64,000 bases of DNA, from positions 1-64,000 of the forward strand of contig ADNK01000879.1 in the NCBI GenBank assembly GCA_000320545.1, read 5' to 3'. This document shows, piece by piece, positions 24,145 to 40,852 of the stretch. Numbering within the stretch: position 1 is the stretch's first letter; each line of letters opens with the position of its first letter. The notes under the pieces were generated by a model. That model was not told the origin of the DNA and searched no databases. It saw only the letters and a program-made list of their open reading frames with translations. The position numbers were made by a program, and so were the translations under genes. Source of the DNA: Bigelowiella natans CCMP2755. Its lineage: Eukaryota; Cercozoa; Chlorarachniophyceae.

Positions 24145-24974
24145 TCTCTGCCCTTCTAGCTAATCGGCAATTAACGCTGATACCCTAGTCATAATAATAA
24201 CATACACACCACCACCCATATTGCTATATTCTCTATTCTTGGTATGATGACGATGGCAAGGGACTATAAGGAAGGCAGCTTAGCCTGGAAGGGAGCCCGA
24301 ATACAGATCGTCGATACTGGTGATATCATTAACGTAATCGGATATTCTTCGGGAGAACAACGGTGGATTTTTGTCCCACGAAGTCTTTTGCTTGTTTTTT
24401 GTCCTTTCCTAACCTTTGCCCCCTCCCCCCTTTGTTTTCTCCAGGTGGTCTGGAAGTTGGTGATACGCCAGATAATCCAAAGTAAGTATCTGCATCTTGA
24501 AACTGCAGCAAGCTACGTCAACGTACAGATTGCAGTGGGAAAACGCGCACGATTTCCACCTATCTCAGACAGAAATCGTAGGAGTATTTAATGCTGCAAA
24601 ATTGATGAGATCCGTGCGCAATCACATAGCATCTTCTTCATGATATCAATTATCCATGCTGCTGCTGCTGCTGCTGCTACAGTTGTAATAAAATTACTGG
24701 GGGGAGGAGGAAAGGAAGATGAAAAAGCGTTATCGAGTTATGCTGCGGATGTGATCAGTAGCGAGTTCTTCTTTTGATGAGACTGCCGTTGTTAAAGTGC
24801 GTTTTTGTTTCTTCCCTCTTGTTTCGTATTGTACGAACATTTCCTCCTTCGATCATGCTGGTGCATTCATTACCATACACGTGCAAAGCAACCTCTCTGC
24901 CGAGATGATAACGGAGATACGCCAGCAGTGCCAGGTTTTTTCCCAGTAATCGGCTATGATGCAAAGATTTACCG

Positions 24975-25006
<32 letters not shown>

Positions 25007-25020
25007 TATACATACCAACA

Positions 25021-25055
<35 letters not shown>

Positions 25056-27107
25056 TCCTGAGCTCGGGAATATTATGGCCTGGCTTCTGAAATCTCCCCC
25101 CTCCCCCCCCCTCCCATCCGCAGGTGGCGCTCGAGAAAGCGGACGTGATACTTGTCGTGTGCGAGGCACATCGTCAAGGGTAATAATGGAAGGAAAAGAT
25201 ATCAAATAAAAACAAACCAAAAAACCCAACGACGGCTACGGTCTAAAGAGAGCCTGCTCTGATCTGCTTCTCCTCCTCCTCCTCCTCCTCCTCCTCCTCT
25301 TCTCAGGGTCCATCCAACCGATAAGGAGATCATCATGCAGCTTCGACGCAAGATACCAAATAGTGGCAGCCTACCACCATCTTCATCACCTTCCTCCTTC
25401 CCCTCACCATCGTCATCCTCGTCGTCATCATCAACAACAACTCCACGGGACAATGCCAGTCGTCCAAAGGTCCCGTGCATGCTTTGGAATTGGGGGATGG
25501 GGAGGGAAGGACGCACAATATATCAACACGCATCGATGTGCTCGAAATGTCCTCCTTCGTATTCTCTTTCTCCTTCACCAAAGAAACATCGTGCCGTGCG
25601 TACACACGTTCTCACGCACACCCCCCTCCTACTTGCTCCTTCCCTCCCTCCCCTTCAAGATCCAACTCGTCGTTAACAAAGTGGACAACGAAGCAAAGCA
25701 GCTCATGGTAGGAAGGAGGAGGGGGAGTAAGGGGGAGGCAGATCTCTCTCCCTCTCCCTCTCTCTCTCTCTCCCTCCCTCTCTTTGTATGTGCGTGTCTA
25801 TCTCCTTCCTTCCTTTCTCTCCTATATTTCTTTTCTATGCCCGCGTGCATGTACGTACGTGCTTGTGTGAAGATGTATAGGTGTGTGTATATTATTCCAT
25901 GCATCATCGTATGATTAGCAGACGGCTAGTAGAAGTAGTAGCAGTAGTTGTAGCCAGCAGCAGCAGCAGCAGTAGCATTAGCTGATAAAAATTATATCTT
26001 TACGTCGTTCCCACCGTCGGCAGTACTATGAATTCTTCGAGCTATCACGCTTTGGGGTGGGAGACCCAATGCCCGTCTCTGCGTCCAAACGGAGGAATTT
26101 GAGCTTGCTTCTCGACGTGCTGTGTGAGGAGGCCCGACACCACGAAACAACAGCAACCTCGTCAACGACTACTCCTCCCTCACCAACACATACCAGGACG
26201 CAATTAGCAGCAGCAGCCATCGACCCCCCCCCCAAGGGTGAGGGTGAAGAGCCGCCCCCCCCCCCCCCCTGTGCTCAATATAGCAATCGTTGGGAGGGCA
26301 AACGCTGGTAAGTCGGCAGTAGTAGAGGCAGGGATTAGTACAGTAGCTTGGATGTCGTATGTACACGCACACGCACACGTAAATAGTAAAAACGTATCGT
26401 GGTCCTCCCTGTAGGGAAATCGACGCTTTTGAATCGTATTCTTGGAAGACAGAGAGCTATCGTTAAGGTGGTAGTAGTAAAAGTAGGATACGAGGAAAGA
26501 GGAGGAAGAGGAGGAGAGGGAGGCATATCCGTGGTTTCGTTTCGCTGCTGCTGCAACCATACGTTGGTACGAATAAAGAGCAACGGTGATGCGTATCTAT
26601 TCACCGATGATGATGATGATGATGAATGATGATACTCATCCCCATCACCACCCCCGTCGTCTACTTTATTGTCCTCTGCTGGGCGAACGCACGCAGGATA
26701 TGCCAGGCACAACAAGGGACACGATTGCGGAGACCACCACCTACAAAGGTTTGTGCGCTGGAGAGTGGGAACGATGATGAGGATAACGATTGAAACAACA
26801 GCGAGGTCAATGCGTACAAAAGAGCGATGATTCTTCGTAAGCGACCAGCAGCCAAGCCGTTTGATGGGCAGTTACCGTTCGCCGATATACATATGTCTGA
26901 CATAGTATCAACATCATTCGTGTGCACGCAGGTGCGGAGATAAACGTGATTGACACTGCCGGTTTGAAGGGGAAGATGAAGCTTGACCTCTTTTCGTCAT
27001 CATCATCACCATTGCGACAACAGAGGGGAGGAGGCGCAGCTTCGCCTCGAGATAAGCCAGGTCAGATGCTGCTCTACCCGTTAATACTGGAAAACTTACG
27101 TGTACTG

Positions 27108-27138
<31 letters not shown>

Positions 27139-28605
27139 GACTATCTTTTGAAGTTAAAGTTGGTTTCTTTCTTTCTTTGCTCGTCTGTTTGTGTGGCCGT
27201 GTTATCCACTCCTTCTCCTCCTCCTCCTCCTCCTCCTCCTCCTCCTAACGAAGGTATTCCTGGAGGGCCAACGAAGAAGTAAGCATTCACGTAGTAGTAA
27301 ATGTAGTAGCAGTGTTTTGCTAAGATGCCGGGTATACGCAGCAGCAGCAGCCTTAATATGCTGGCAGGGGCTTTGACTTCTGCCAGTAGCGATGAAAATA
27401 CTGAAACGATGTAATCATGCCTTTCGTATTCTTTCAGCAGCTGTTTCAATCGATCGTTGGCTATTGTGTTCTTCTACAATATCACCCGTCTATCATCTGT
27501 ATTTACAGTTACTGTTGTTGTTGCTGTTGCCGCGCATCAATGCGTGCACAACAACACACGCGCATATTGCACACAACCCTCCATTCTAGGGAAAAGAGGC
27601 GAAAGCTGACTCGTGGAGATAAGGCTGCTGTACAACGTCAGCGATTTAAGGTACTTGTTCTTGCAGGTGTTCTTCTAGCAGACTCTCACCGTTTGAATAG
27701 AATTAAGATCCCCCCCCCCCCCCCCTCTTCGACTTAATTATTTATGTCACATGTATGATGGTCTCTACCATCCACTCCATTCTCGTCACCTAACGTCTCG
27801 AGCCGACGTTCCTATCGATCGTTATGCAGGAAATAGAAGCTCGGAAAGAGGAGATCCGTCAGTGGGACCAGCAACAGGTAGTAGTAGTAGTAGTAGTTGT
27901 TGTTGTTGTTGGTGCAGTAGTAGCAGCAGTAGTAGTAGAAGTAGTAGTAGCAGTAGTGGTTCTAATCGGTTCTCCAAGTAACCGGGCTGGGTACTGCTAC
28001 TGAAATCTTAAAAAGATGCACTCCATGTAATCTCAAGAGTTGGAAGCAAGAAAAATCGCCCTAGTCTTTTTAAATCGCGCGCACTCTGTCGCGGGATGTA
28101 TAACGGACTTCCCCCCCCCCCCCCCCCACCTCCTCACTGCACGCAGGCTTTGGAGGAGAAGAAGCGCCGAGCTGAAGAGAATTTGGACAGTGAGGATGAT
28201 CTTGACGCCTACACGCTTATCCGTACAAAGAGAGCGATCATCAATGTAAACGAACGCCACCCGCTCAGCATGAAGAAGAAGAAGAAAAAAAGGAGAACAC
28301 CGCAATAATTTTCATCATGCTGCTACACACTTGACGCACGAGGATTCGTGCATGGTTCCATAATTGTAGGTGGATATAGCAGAAGTACAGCTGTGTTTTA
28401 GAAATGGAGAGGGAATGATGATGATGATGATGATGATGTTGATGATGATAGGGACATTATTTGTGTGCTTTCGTGCAGGCCGACGTTGTGGTAGTTGTGG
28501 TGGACGCAATGGGAGAGTCTCCTTTCTCCATGAGAGACGTGCATGCGATCAGCTTCATCATTAAGCAGGTGGGGAAATATTTGTTAATGCAGCGGGTACT
28601 TAGTA

Positions 28606-28650
<45 letters not shown>

Positions 28651-29068
28651 GTTTGTCGTCCATCCATCCATCCATCCTCATCATCATCCTCATCATCATT
28701 AATCATCATCATCATCATCATCATTAATCATCATCATTTATCATTAATCATTCATCATCACCATCGTCAATATCGCTCCAAGGGGTGCAAGGTGGTCGTT
28801 GCCGTGAACAAGATGGATGAAGCGTCGCTTGACCTGCGCGAATACACTGATTGGCTGCGCTCGCGGACGCAAGGTGGGAGGCGCAGCTTGTGAGTAATGA
28901 AGAATAGGGAGCAGAACGAGATTGGAGAGACCTATCATCAGATAGTCTGATGTTCATGCTACTACTTGCTACTTCTCCTCCTCAGGTTTCCTCTCCGCTA
29001 GGATGTTGCGCGTTGTAGAGCTTTCAGGTGGTTGCGTGCTCTTGCAGGAATCTTTCCACCTGGCTTAG
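22781..29068 (+). CDS. Der/EngA-type tandem GTPase with large insertions
   Basis: Der (EngA) carries two TrmE-Era-EngA-type G domains and assists large ribosomal subunit assembly, in eukaryotes usually in plastids. Exons: 22781-22995 (tentative), 23205-23638, 23740-23856, 23964-24015, 24261-24319, 24445-24481, 24889-24934, 25124-25179, 25307-25469, 25660-25707, 26024-26307, 26415-26467, 26697-26748, 26932-27060, 27254-27278, 27590-27650, 27830-27877, 28147-28245, 28370-28384, 28479-28568, 28783-28873, 28986-29068. G domain 1: P-loop GRPNTGKSS, PGTTR, DTGG, NKVD. G domain 2: P-loop GRANAGKST, PGTTRD, DTAG, NKMD. A Ser-rich N-terminal region may be a targeting peptide. Oddities: a frame slip at a 15-C run (26254-26268), a Lys/Arg-rich insertion after DTAG in domain 2, and a stop soon after the G5 motif (FLSAR), so the usual KH-like C-terminal domain is missing. 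Family identity is firm; both ends are not. Confidence 0.85.
25022..25055. repeat. (TA)n microsatellite in Der intron
   Basis: A TA dinucleotide run, preceded by a (CA)n run at about 24975-25002, between Der exons 24889-24934 and 25124-25179. Confidence 0.9.
28608..28648. repeat. (CT)n microsatellite in Der intron
   Basis: A pure CT run followed by CATC tetramers and (CAT)n tracts, between Der exons 28479-28568 and 28783-28873. Confidence 0.93.
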
Positions 29069-30587
29069 AAAATGACCCGAAAACGTCACAATTATTTCAA
29101 GATCTTGTGACGACGGTGCTATCGATGGCATCATCTATCACAGCCGTTCGTATACACGAAAACCTCGGCACATTTGTTTTTAATCTTCATTTGTAATCGG
29201 CCGTTTCATGAACTGTGACATTTTTTTTCCTTCGTGTGATGCTCTGATGACGTACATAATGCATCTACTAGCTTTCATTTCTATTGTTTGCCTCCGGCAT
29301 TAAAATGCCGACGTTCTCATCTAGCCATCCCAGTGATGATGTTCTGTGATGACCCTACTACCAGCGAAACGTGGATGGGGTGTGTCCGAGCTCATCAATG
29401 CGTGCCGCAAACAGCATCAACTGGCAATGACCATCAAAGGAGACGACAATGGGTGCAGTTAGTTACTAGAGTTAATTGTTAATTGTGCTGCGACTACTCA
29501 GTGAATCGGTCTTCGGTTAAACCATAGCAGAATGTCGGGCCCAGTCATGACGTATCGATCAGTTCTATCTTATTCGTCAACGTGTTCGCATATCTAGATA
29601 TGCTCGTTTTATGTACGCGTATGTTGCACATATTCTAGATATTGTGCGTCCGTACCAGAGCATTACAACTGAGCGCTCAGGCTGTAAATGCACCGCTAGA
29701 CCTGACCGTTTCGCACTTGCCGTACGATACGCGACAGCACAATAATTCTAGTGGCCAACACGTTCAGTGAACATGGACACAATGTTTCCCCGAGGCATTA
29801 GCATGTCGCCTATACTAGTATAGCTGCTGCCCCAATTGTAGAAACAACAAACATTAATTAGGCTATATGTAGCTATGTATGCTGGTATGGCTGCGTGGCG
29901 GAGCACATACTCGGCATCATAAATCCCTGATCACGAATCTATATATAGATATGCGTTCGTAGCCTTTCATGCGCGGGCTATCTAGCTATACGGCATGTTA
30001 TGACCAATATGTGTATTGTGTACATGAGTGTTGAGTGAATGAGCTGTATCAATGACAATGCGCTCGCATCGTAACTTACACGAGTCGTAGGCTAATGCAT
30101 GGCCACACATCTACACCACTTGCGAATGTCTAGATGTGTGCAATGAGCTGCTTCCTCCTTGTTTGCATGTAGCATCCATCCATCATTATCATTATTATTA
30201 CACACGAGCACATAGAGCCATTCGGGTCATTGGCCGGCATCCATCGGTGGGAAAGCAAAATCATGATAAAAGGTTATGATGTGCATGTGCATAAGATCTT
30301 ACAGAGGCGCGTGTTTTCCTCTCGATGACGTACGTTGCGCTCGCCTCTAAAGCCTACGCTACGTTGTTTGGTCCTCAGAGCACCCTTCACTGACAGGGGA
30401 GACTCATCACAAAAAGGAGATTCCACCACCTCATCCGTGCGCTCGTGTCGTTTAGTCGCCAAACCAAAAACGTCCTGTCGCGGTTATAATTTTTGAACGC
30501 CGTTCCAGTCCTCCTCCGCCTCCTCCTCTGAATCATGAAGTTGCACGTAGTAGCACATACATTCTTCTTCTTCTTCTTCTTCTTCTT
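29069..30587. other. Tail-to-tail spacer between Der and DLD genes
   Basis: No supported gene. It is almost free of triplet microsatellites and dense in CTAG, ATCTAGAT, ACTAGT, TGCATG and similar palindromes. One plus-strand open stretch continues from about 29049 to 29195 and could be an extra Der exon if a 20-nt intron were removed, which I consider unlikely. Confidence 0.65.
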
Positions 30588-35520
<4,933 letters not shown>

Positions 35521-36494
35521 CTGAAACCACTGTCTAGGCTATCAACATCTATTAAAGTGGACTCTCAAGTTTGTTAATTTTAGTCTAATACATTGTTGAA
35601 GAGGAGGCGGCGGGGGGCGGAAAGCATAGCGATTGCGACGGAGACCGAAAATGCAATTGGTAGTATTCAGAAGCACAGTCTTGGAAAAGCGGGGACGACA
35701 GTGTGCTAACGACGTTATTTCCACATTTACGACATGGAATATTAATCATACCCTCTACATAACTCAGGCAATCTTGATCTACAGACAGCCGGATCTTGTT
35801 GTTGAAATTCTCATCCGTGCAACTTCAGACTTAAGAATCCTCATCGAGGGTGGCGCTGGAGAGAACGAGCAATACATTTAGCCCCATAAACCTAAAAATT
35901 CTTTTGACGTAAGAAAATAATGAAGGTCTCCCTGGCGAAAACTATCTACGCCTTCACGAACCAAGCTAAACCGCTCTTAGATTTCAGCTGGAGGATTGAG
36001 GCGTATTTAGACTAAAATAAAGCGCATTGGGGGAGTCGCATGAGCAAAACAAAGGGGTTCCACCCATTACTCCCCAGCTGAACACCCATCGATTATCCTT
36101 TGGATTAGAGAAAATCGAAATATCGGGCTGTATCGGGTAAATTACATCCATAAGATATCTCTGAATGCTTCTCGTAGAAAAATTGTATAATTGGGTGCGA
36201 CAATATCATTATGCATGTCGTAGCATATGGAAAGGTCCTATTTCGTAGAAATCCTGAAATCCTCAAATGCCCAGCTCCCATCTTCTTCTCGTCCAAGAGC
36301 ATGACTTGATTCACCGCATGTAGTGCATGTGATGATGATGATTCCCAGTTCGTCACAGCCTATTTTTTGACATCAACTGAATTTTGTATGATCTGTGCTG
36401 GCACACGCATTTCAAGCCGAAAAGGGCTGCGTTCGTTCTGTGCGTGTTACTTGGATGACAACCGGAACGGAAGGGCGAAGCAAAGTTCACGTGA
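35521..36494. promoter_or_regulatory. Head-to-head promoter region, DLD / membrane-protein gene
   Basis: About 970 bases separate two genes read away from each other. It has few microsatellites compared with the introns. A short plus-strand frame (35633-35881) shows no family features. No core promoter motif can be named with confidence. Confidence 0.5.
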
Positions 36495-38275
36495 ATGTAT
36501 TTGCTGGAGTGGCTCGTTAGCGACGCAATCAAGTGTGTCATAGCCGCAGGATGTGTCGTCTATGCAATTCTATATAAGAACCCGAAAAAGAAACTGCAGC
36601 TCCCACGAAACGTGAACCTCGTTTTATCCATCATCCTCACAGCGTTCTACATTGTAAGCCATGATGAACTTTATTATCATTACGCCAAAGAAAGAATGGA
36701 GAGTGTCAATAGATCCTCGTTTCAATTATCTTGCTATGATGTAATCATAAGAGTATTATTATATGAAAAGGGAGCCCGTGAACCATTCTACTTTGGATGG
36801 CAAGCATACGTTATCCTCGCCGACACCATTGCGGTGAGGAAGGACGAAAACTTCTTGCTAATCTTTTGCATTCAATACATGAACGACATTTTTGGTAATT
36901 AACTTCATGTTGTCTTGGTCGCAGATTTTGGCAGCTGGGCTCGTGCTGGTGATACTCCAAATTATATCATGCTTTGATTCTTTTAATGATGAAACTACCA
37001 TTAGTACTTCAGCGTGTTGCTTGCGAATGCACGGTACGAAGCATCTATGTGCACGGAGCATATTTCGGCTGTTCCATTTAGGATCATTCTCGGGAGTAAA
37101 CGAAATATTTGCTTTCTCTTTTTCACAAGTAGTGAATGGTTTTCTTTACTCTCAGTAATCGTCTGTGACACTCTCTTATCTTTCGTCGCAATGATCGGTA
37201 AATGACTCATCAATGCTATCGACAACTTCCTTCATTTTCTATGCTGCCTTACTCCTCTCGTTCTTTCTGCGTCTATTTTCCTTCAGGATCACTCGTCGCC
37301 AACCGAATATTCTGGAATGCTTTCCGACACATCGGTGTAGTGTTCGGCTTGACAACAGGAGGTGGAGTATGGCAATGGTCATTGTATCGCCTTGGTCGTC
37401 TCTTGAAAGAATCCAGCAAGAAAGTTGAAAAAAGGAGTACGAATATATTAACTCCTCGAAGAGTGCCATGTGAGCGGGGATCAGAGGAGAATGGAACCTC
37501 AAACTTTGATTTTATGAAGCAACAACAACAGCAACAACCAAGCAGCCGTGCTCATAGACCTGCAAAAAAAAGGGTGATACACGCACCACCTGTGCGACCG
37601 AATGCAGCATCTTGCCTCCCTACTACCCAGGACTCCTACTACCCTACTCTATCAACAGCGACATCAGCCGTGACCTCTGTGATGAACAATAGTGCTGAAT
37701 CGAAGCTCGGTGGCGGAGCTGTCAACTCTGAGTCCGAAGTGGATAGGCCAGGGCTAAGTGTTCGTATAGGTGATATCACCCCTGAGGAAGGAGGCAGCGC
37801 CCAAGACCTGTATGGCCATCAACGGAAACAGCAGCAGCAACATCAACAGCATCAGCGTCAGCATTCGTTAAAACACGCAGGTACCGCAAGTGGGATGACC
37901 AGGAGTCGGCTTTCTTCCGTAGAGCTTCAACGCGGACTGCGAGAGAGCAAAGAGGGATGCGGAGGGAGCAACAAAGGAACTGTGGTGGAGTTCCAAGAGT
38001 TTCACCTCGACCTTACAGATGGAGAGAAGGAAAAGCTTCGCAAGGATAACAGGGCTCTACGACGGCTGTGCTGGCTTAATTCGATTGGAATCCTATTCAT
38101 CGTTATCATCGTCGTGCTCGCCGGCTACGTTGGGACCCTACAGATTATGTCGGACCAAAGGTTCTCCGAATACTTGGACGAGTTGAACCGAGAATACGAC
38201 CTAGCCGTTGACATCTCAAACTACATCCCACTCTTGGCCAACTGGTACTTTCTTTACTACACGTCTCCAAAGTGA
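36495..38275 (+). CDS. Unrecognised multi-pass membrane protein with long cytoplasmic-type loop
   Basis: Five exons agree in phase (453 aa): 36495-36653, 36771-36833, 36925-37033, 37156-37197, 37287-38275. Hydrophobic segments lie at about residues 9-27, 39-53, 63-90, 110-135 and 140-155. A polar region of about 210 residues follows, rich in Gln, Ser and Arg with two poly-Gln runs and dense predicted disorder. Near the C-terminus a charged helix (DLTDGEKEKLRKDNRALRRL) leads into a strong final membrane helix (IGILFIVIIVVLAGYVG). The overall layout suggests six or seven spans. I do not recognise the family; receptor, channel-associated or structural roles are all open. Intron sizes are about 90-120 nt, shorter than in neighbours and without long microsatellites. 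The start ATG is the first in the open frame of exon 1. Confidence 0.7.
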
Positions 38276-39314
38276 TCTGTACTCATTGGAACTAGAATGA
38301 TCCCTGCTTGATGTAAGAAATTGACGTGTTGGCAATTGCGAAAAATGGACGCGTGAGAATTTATGGATAGGCTAGTATGCTGCTGAACGATCGCAGGACA
38401 ACTAGACAATATGGAGCTATCCTTCACCTGCATTCAACTCTCTGTGCATGTATGTGCGTCTAGACATATGTACGTATGATGCATCTTCTTTTCTGCATTG
38501 TGCGTCCCATTTACTGCATTGCGCACTGAGTCAGATCTAGACATATCCATAGCTGGACACCGCTAGATTGCAATGTGTGTGAATGGCATGGAGCATGGCA
38601 GCGTCCGATCCTCATATTGTCTTGTAATCATGCTTTTAGATGCATGCGTCGGCTGACCGTTGCGCTAAGGAATTTGCTTCAGCAACAATGACACGTCTTG
38701 ATGTTTCATCTGTTGCTCAGATGCATGCAAACCGTGTGGTGTACAAGCAGAATAACACAGGTCTAGAGGTGTCATTGCAGGATTCTGTTCGCCCTGCCAA
38801 TCTAGCTAGCTAGCAATGATGATGATGATGATGATGACAATGACGTCTAAACGTTGTTGTGGGCAGGTGAGCGCTAGAACGCTACTGGCTAGGCGCAGCA
38901 ATTGTGTATTGCATGTCTATCATAGCATCCTAGCATCTCTAGTTCTAAGTGTGCTACACAACAAATGTTGTATTCATGGTCTTACTCTTTTGTGTTCATA
39001 AAACAAATGCACATTAGTGCAATGCTGGCCCTAGCCATTGATCGTGCACTGTCGCTTCATGTGTGAATTTATTAGGTATATTTAGTACATGCATGCCATA
39101 TATTGCAGCAGCCGTGACTACTATATCAGTCTCTTATTTTATGACATCGTCCCTCATCACATCAAGCCGAGTTATACGCACGGTGTGCTACCTGCTCATC
39201 ACACTGCTATGTAACTTAGCAGCGTAAACAGGAGATACGACATAATGCTTGCCGCACCAGCAGGGCCGCTTCTGTTTCAGACCGTCGTCATTAGCCACTC
39301 GCCATCCACAAATC
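38276..39314. other. Tail-to-tail spacer, palindrome-rich
   Basis: About 1.0 kb between two convergent stop codons. It contains many TCTAGA, CTAGCTAGCTAG, GCATGC, TGCATGCAT and ACATGT-like words and only one short (GAT)n run (38817-38837). No gene is supported. Confidence 0.65.
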
Positions 39315-39588
39315 TTAGAAAGCACTGCTTGCATAACTCTCCGACGAAAGGACATCGTTCAGCTCTTGCAGCTCCACGACACCGCTATCGTCCTAAGAGT
39401 ATGAGGTAATTAAATAATAACTCCTTTGAGCTGTGCCGTCCTCCGTAAACCGGAGTAGAGGCCGGTATATTACTGCCATTCCAGGTGGTAGCAGGAGGGG
39501 GAGAGGGAAGAAGCCTGAGTAGCAAGAGTGCTACTTCGACGACTACGACGATAACACGAACACCACACTCCTCCGCCTCCTCCTCCTC

Positions 39589-39623
<35 letters not shown>

Positions 39624-39882
39624 CCTACTACTACCACTACTACGATGATAATACTACCGCTGGTACCCCCACTACCTTGTCAAGAAGAATGAACAGTTCT
39701 CTTGCATTGAACTGTTGCTCGTGAGGCAGACGATGGTTCAGCAGCTCGCATCCCCTAATCATTATTCATTCATCGATGTCGTTACCACTGATGACGCAAA
39801 CGATGGAAGTAGGAGATAGAGGAATGGGATAGAGAATTGGGTATTGCTACTTTCTTTCCCTGTCCCCAAGCCTTGAAATCGT

Positions 39883-39921
<39 letters not shown>

Positions 39922-40504
39922 TATATAATATATTATATAATTATTTAGTGCGGCCTACTTCGTAAATTCTTCGTAAGTCACCACGCCATCGCCATTCTCA
40001 TCTAACAGGCCGAAGATTGCTCTGTGTTGTTGGCGTAGAGGGGGGACAGGGGGAGAGAAAGAGAGGAAGGGGGGGGGGGGGAGGGAGCGACGCATCGCGG
40101 TGTGGAGCACAGCCAAAAATAGTAATAATTAAACAGTAACCGAGAGTCAGAATGAAGACGACAAAGCGGGAAAATAATGCGGAGAAGACAAAAACTAACA
40201 AACGCAGTGATGAAAATATGACATGACAACACTCGTTGGAAACCAATTACATTCGTCGGTGGGTTCGTTTATGCTTTTATGCGTGTGCGTGCGTGTGTGG
40301 TGTGCGTGCGGTCGTTGATTTGTACTGGAGCGCTTGGGAGTGCCTGTGCGCGCTGCCCTCCTTTCCCTGAAAAGAGACAAAATTGGGCAAGGGGGGAGGG
40401 GTAGAAGGGCAGGAGCAAGGCCAATAACAACATTAGCCTATAACCTACAGCATTAGCAGCAAGAAAGCATGCATTGGTCCCTTCTATTTCTTCGTTCTAC
40501 TATA

Positions 40505-40539
<35 letters not shown>

Positions 40540-40691
40540 ACCTGGCAGTAGTCAAGAAAGAGCTTGTAATCTACCCTCCCCTGATCGAAGTCCTCCTTCA
40601 GTCGCTCATCATCCCCAGCAAACAGTCGGTACTCGAGTGACAGGCCTACATCAGATTACCATTGACGACGACGATGGTGATGATAATGACA

Positions 40692-40722
<31 letters not shown>

Positions 40723-40813
40723 CGATGATGGTGCAATCTCACCTAATTCCACGTAAACCGTGTCCTCCCACTCCTTCGTCGTGACCTGCTCGTTGGTTTC
40801 GTTCACGTGGGGC

Positions 40814-40852
<39 letters not shown>

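Noticed and set aside
29047-29195. Extra Der exon after a 20-nt intron
   Set aside because: The frame (IFPPGLENDP...) is open, but the implied intron is far shorter than any other here and the peptide does not resemble the KH-like domain.
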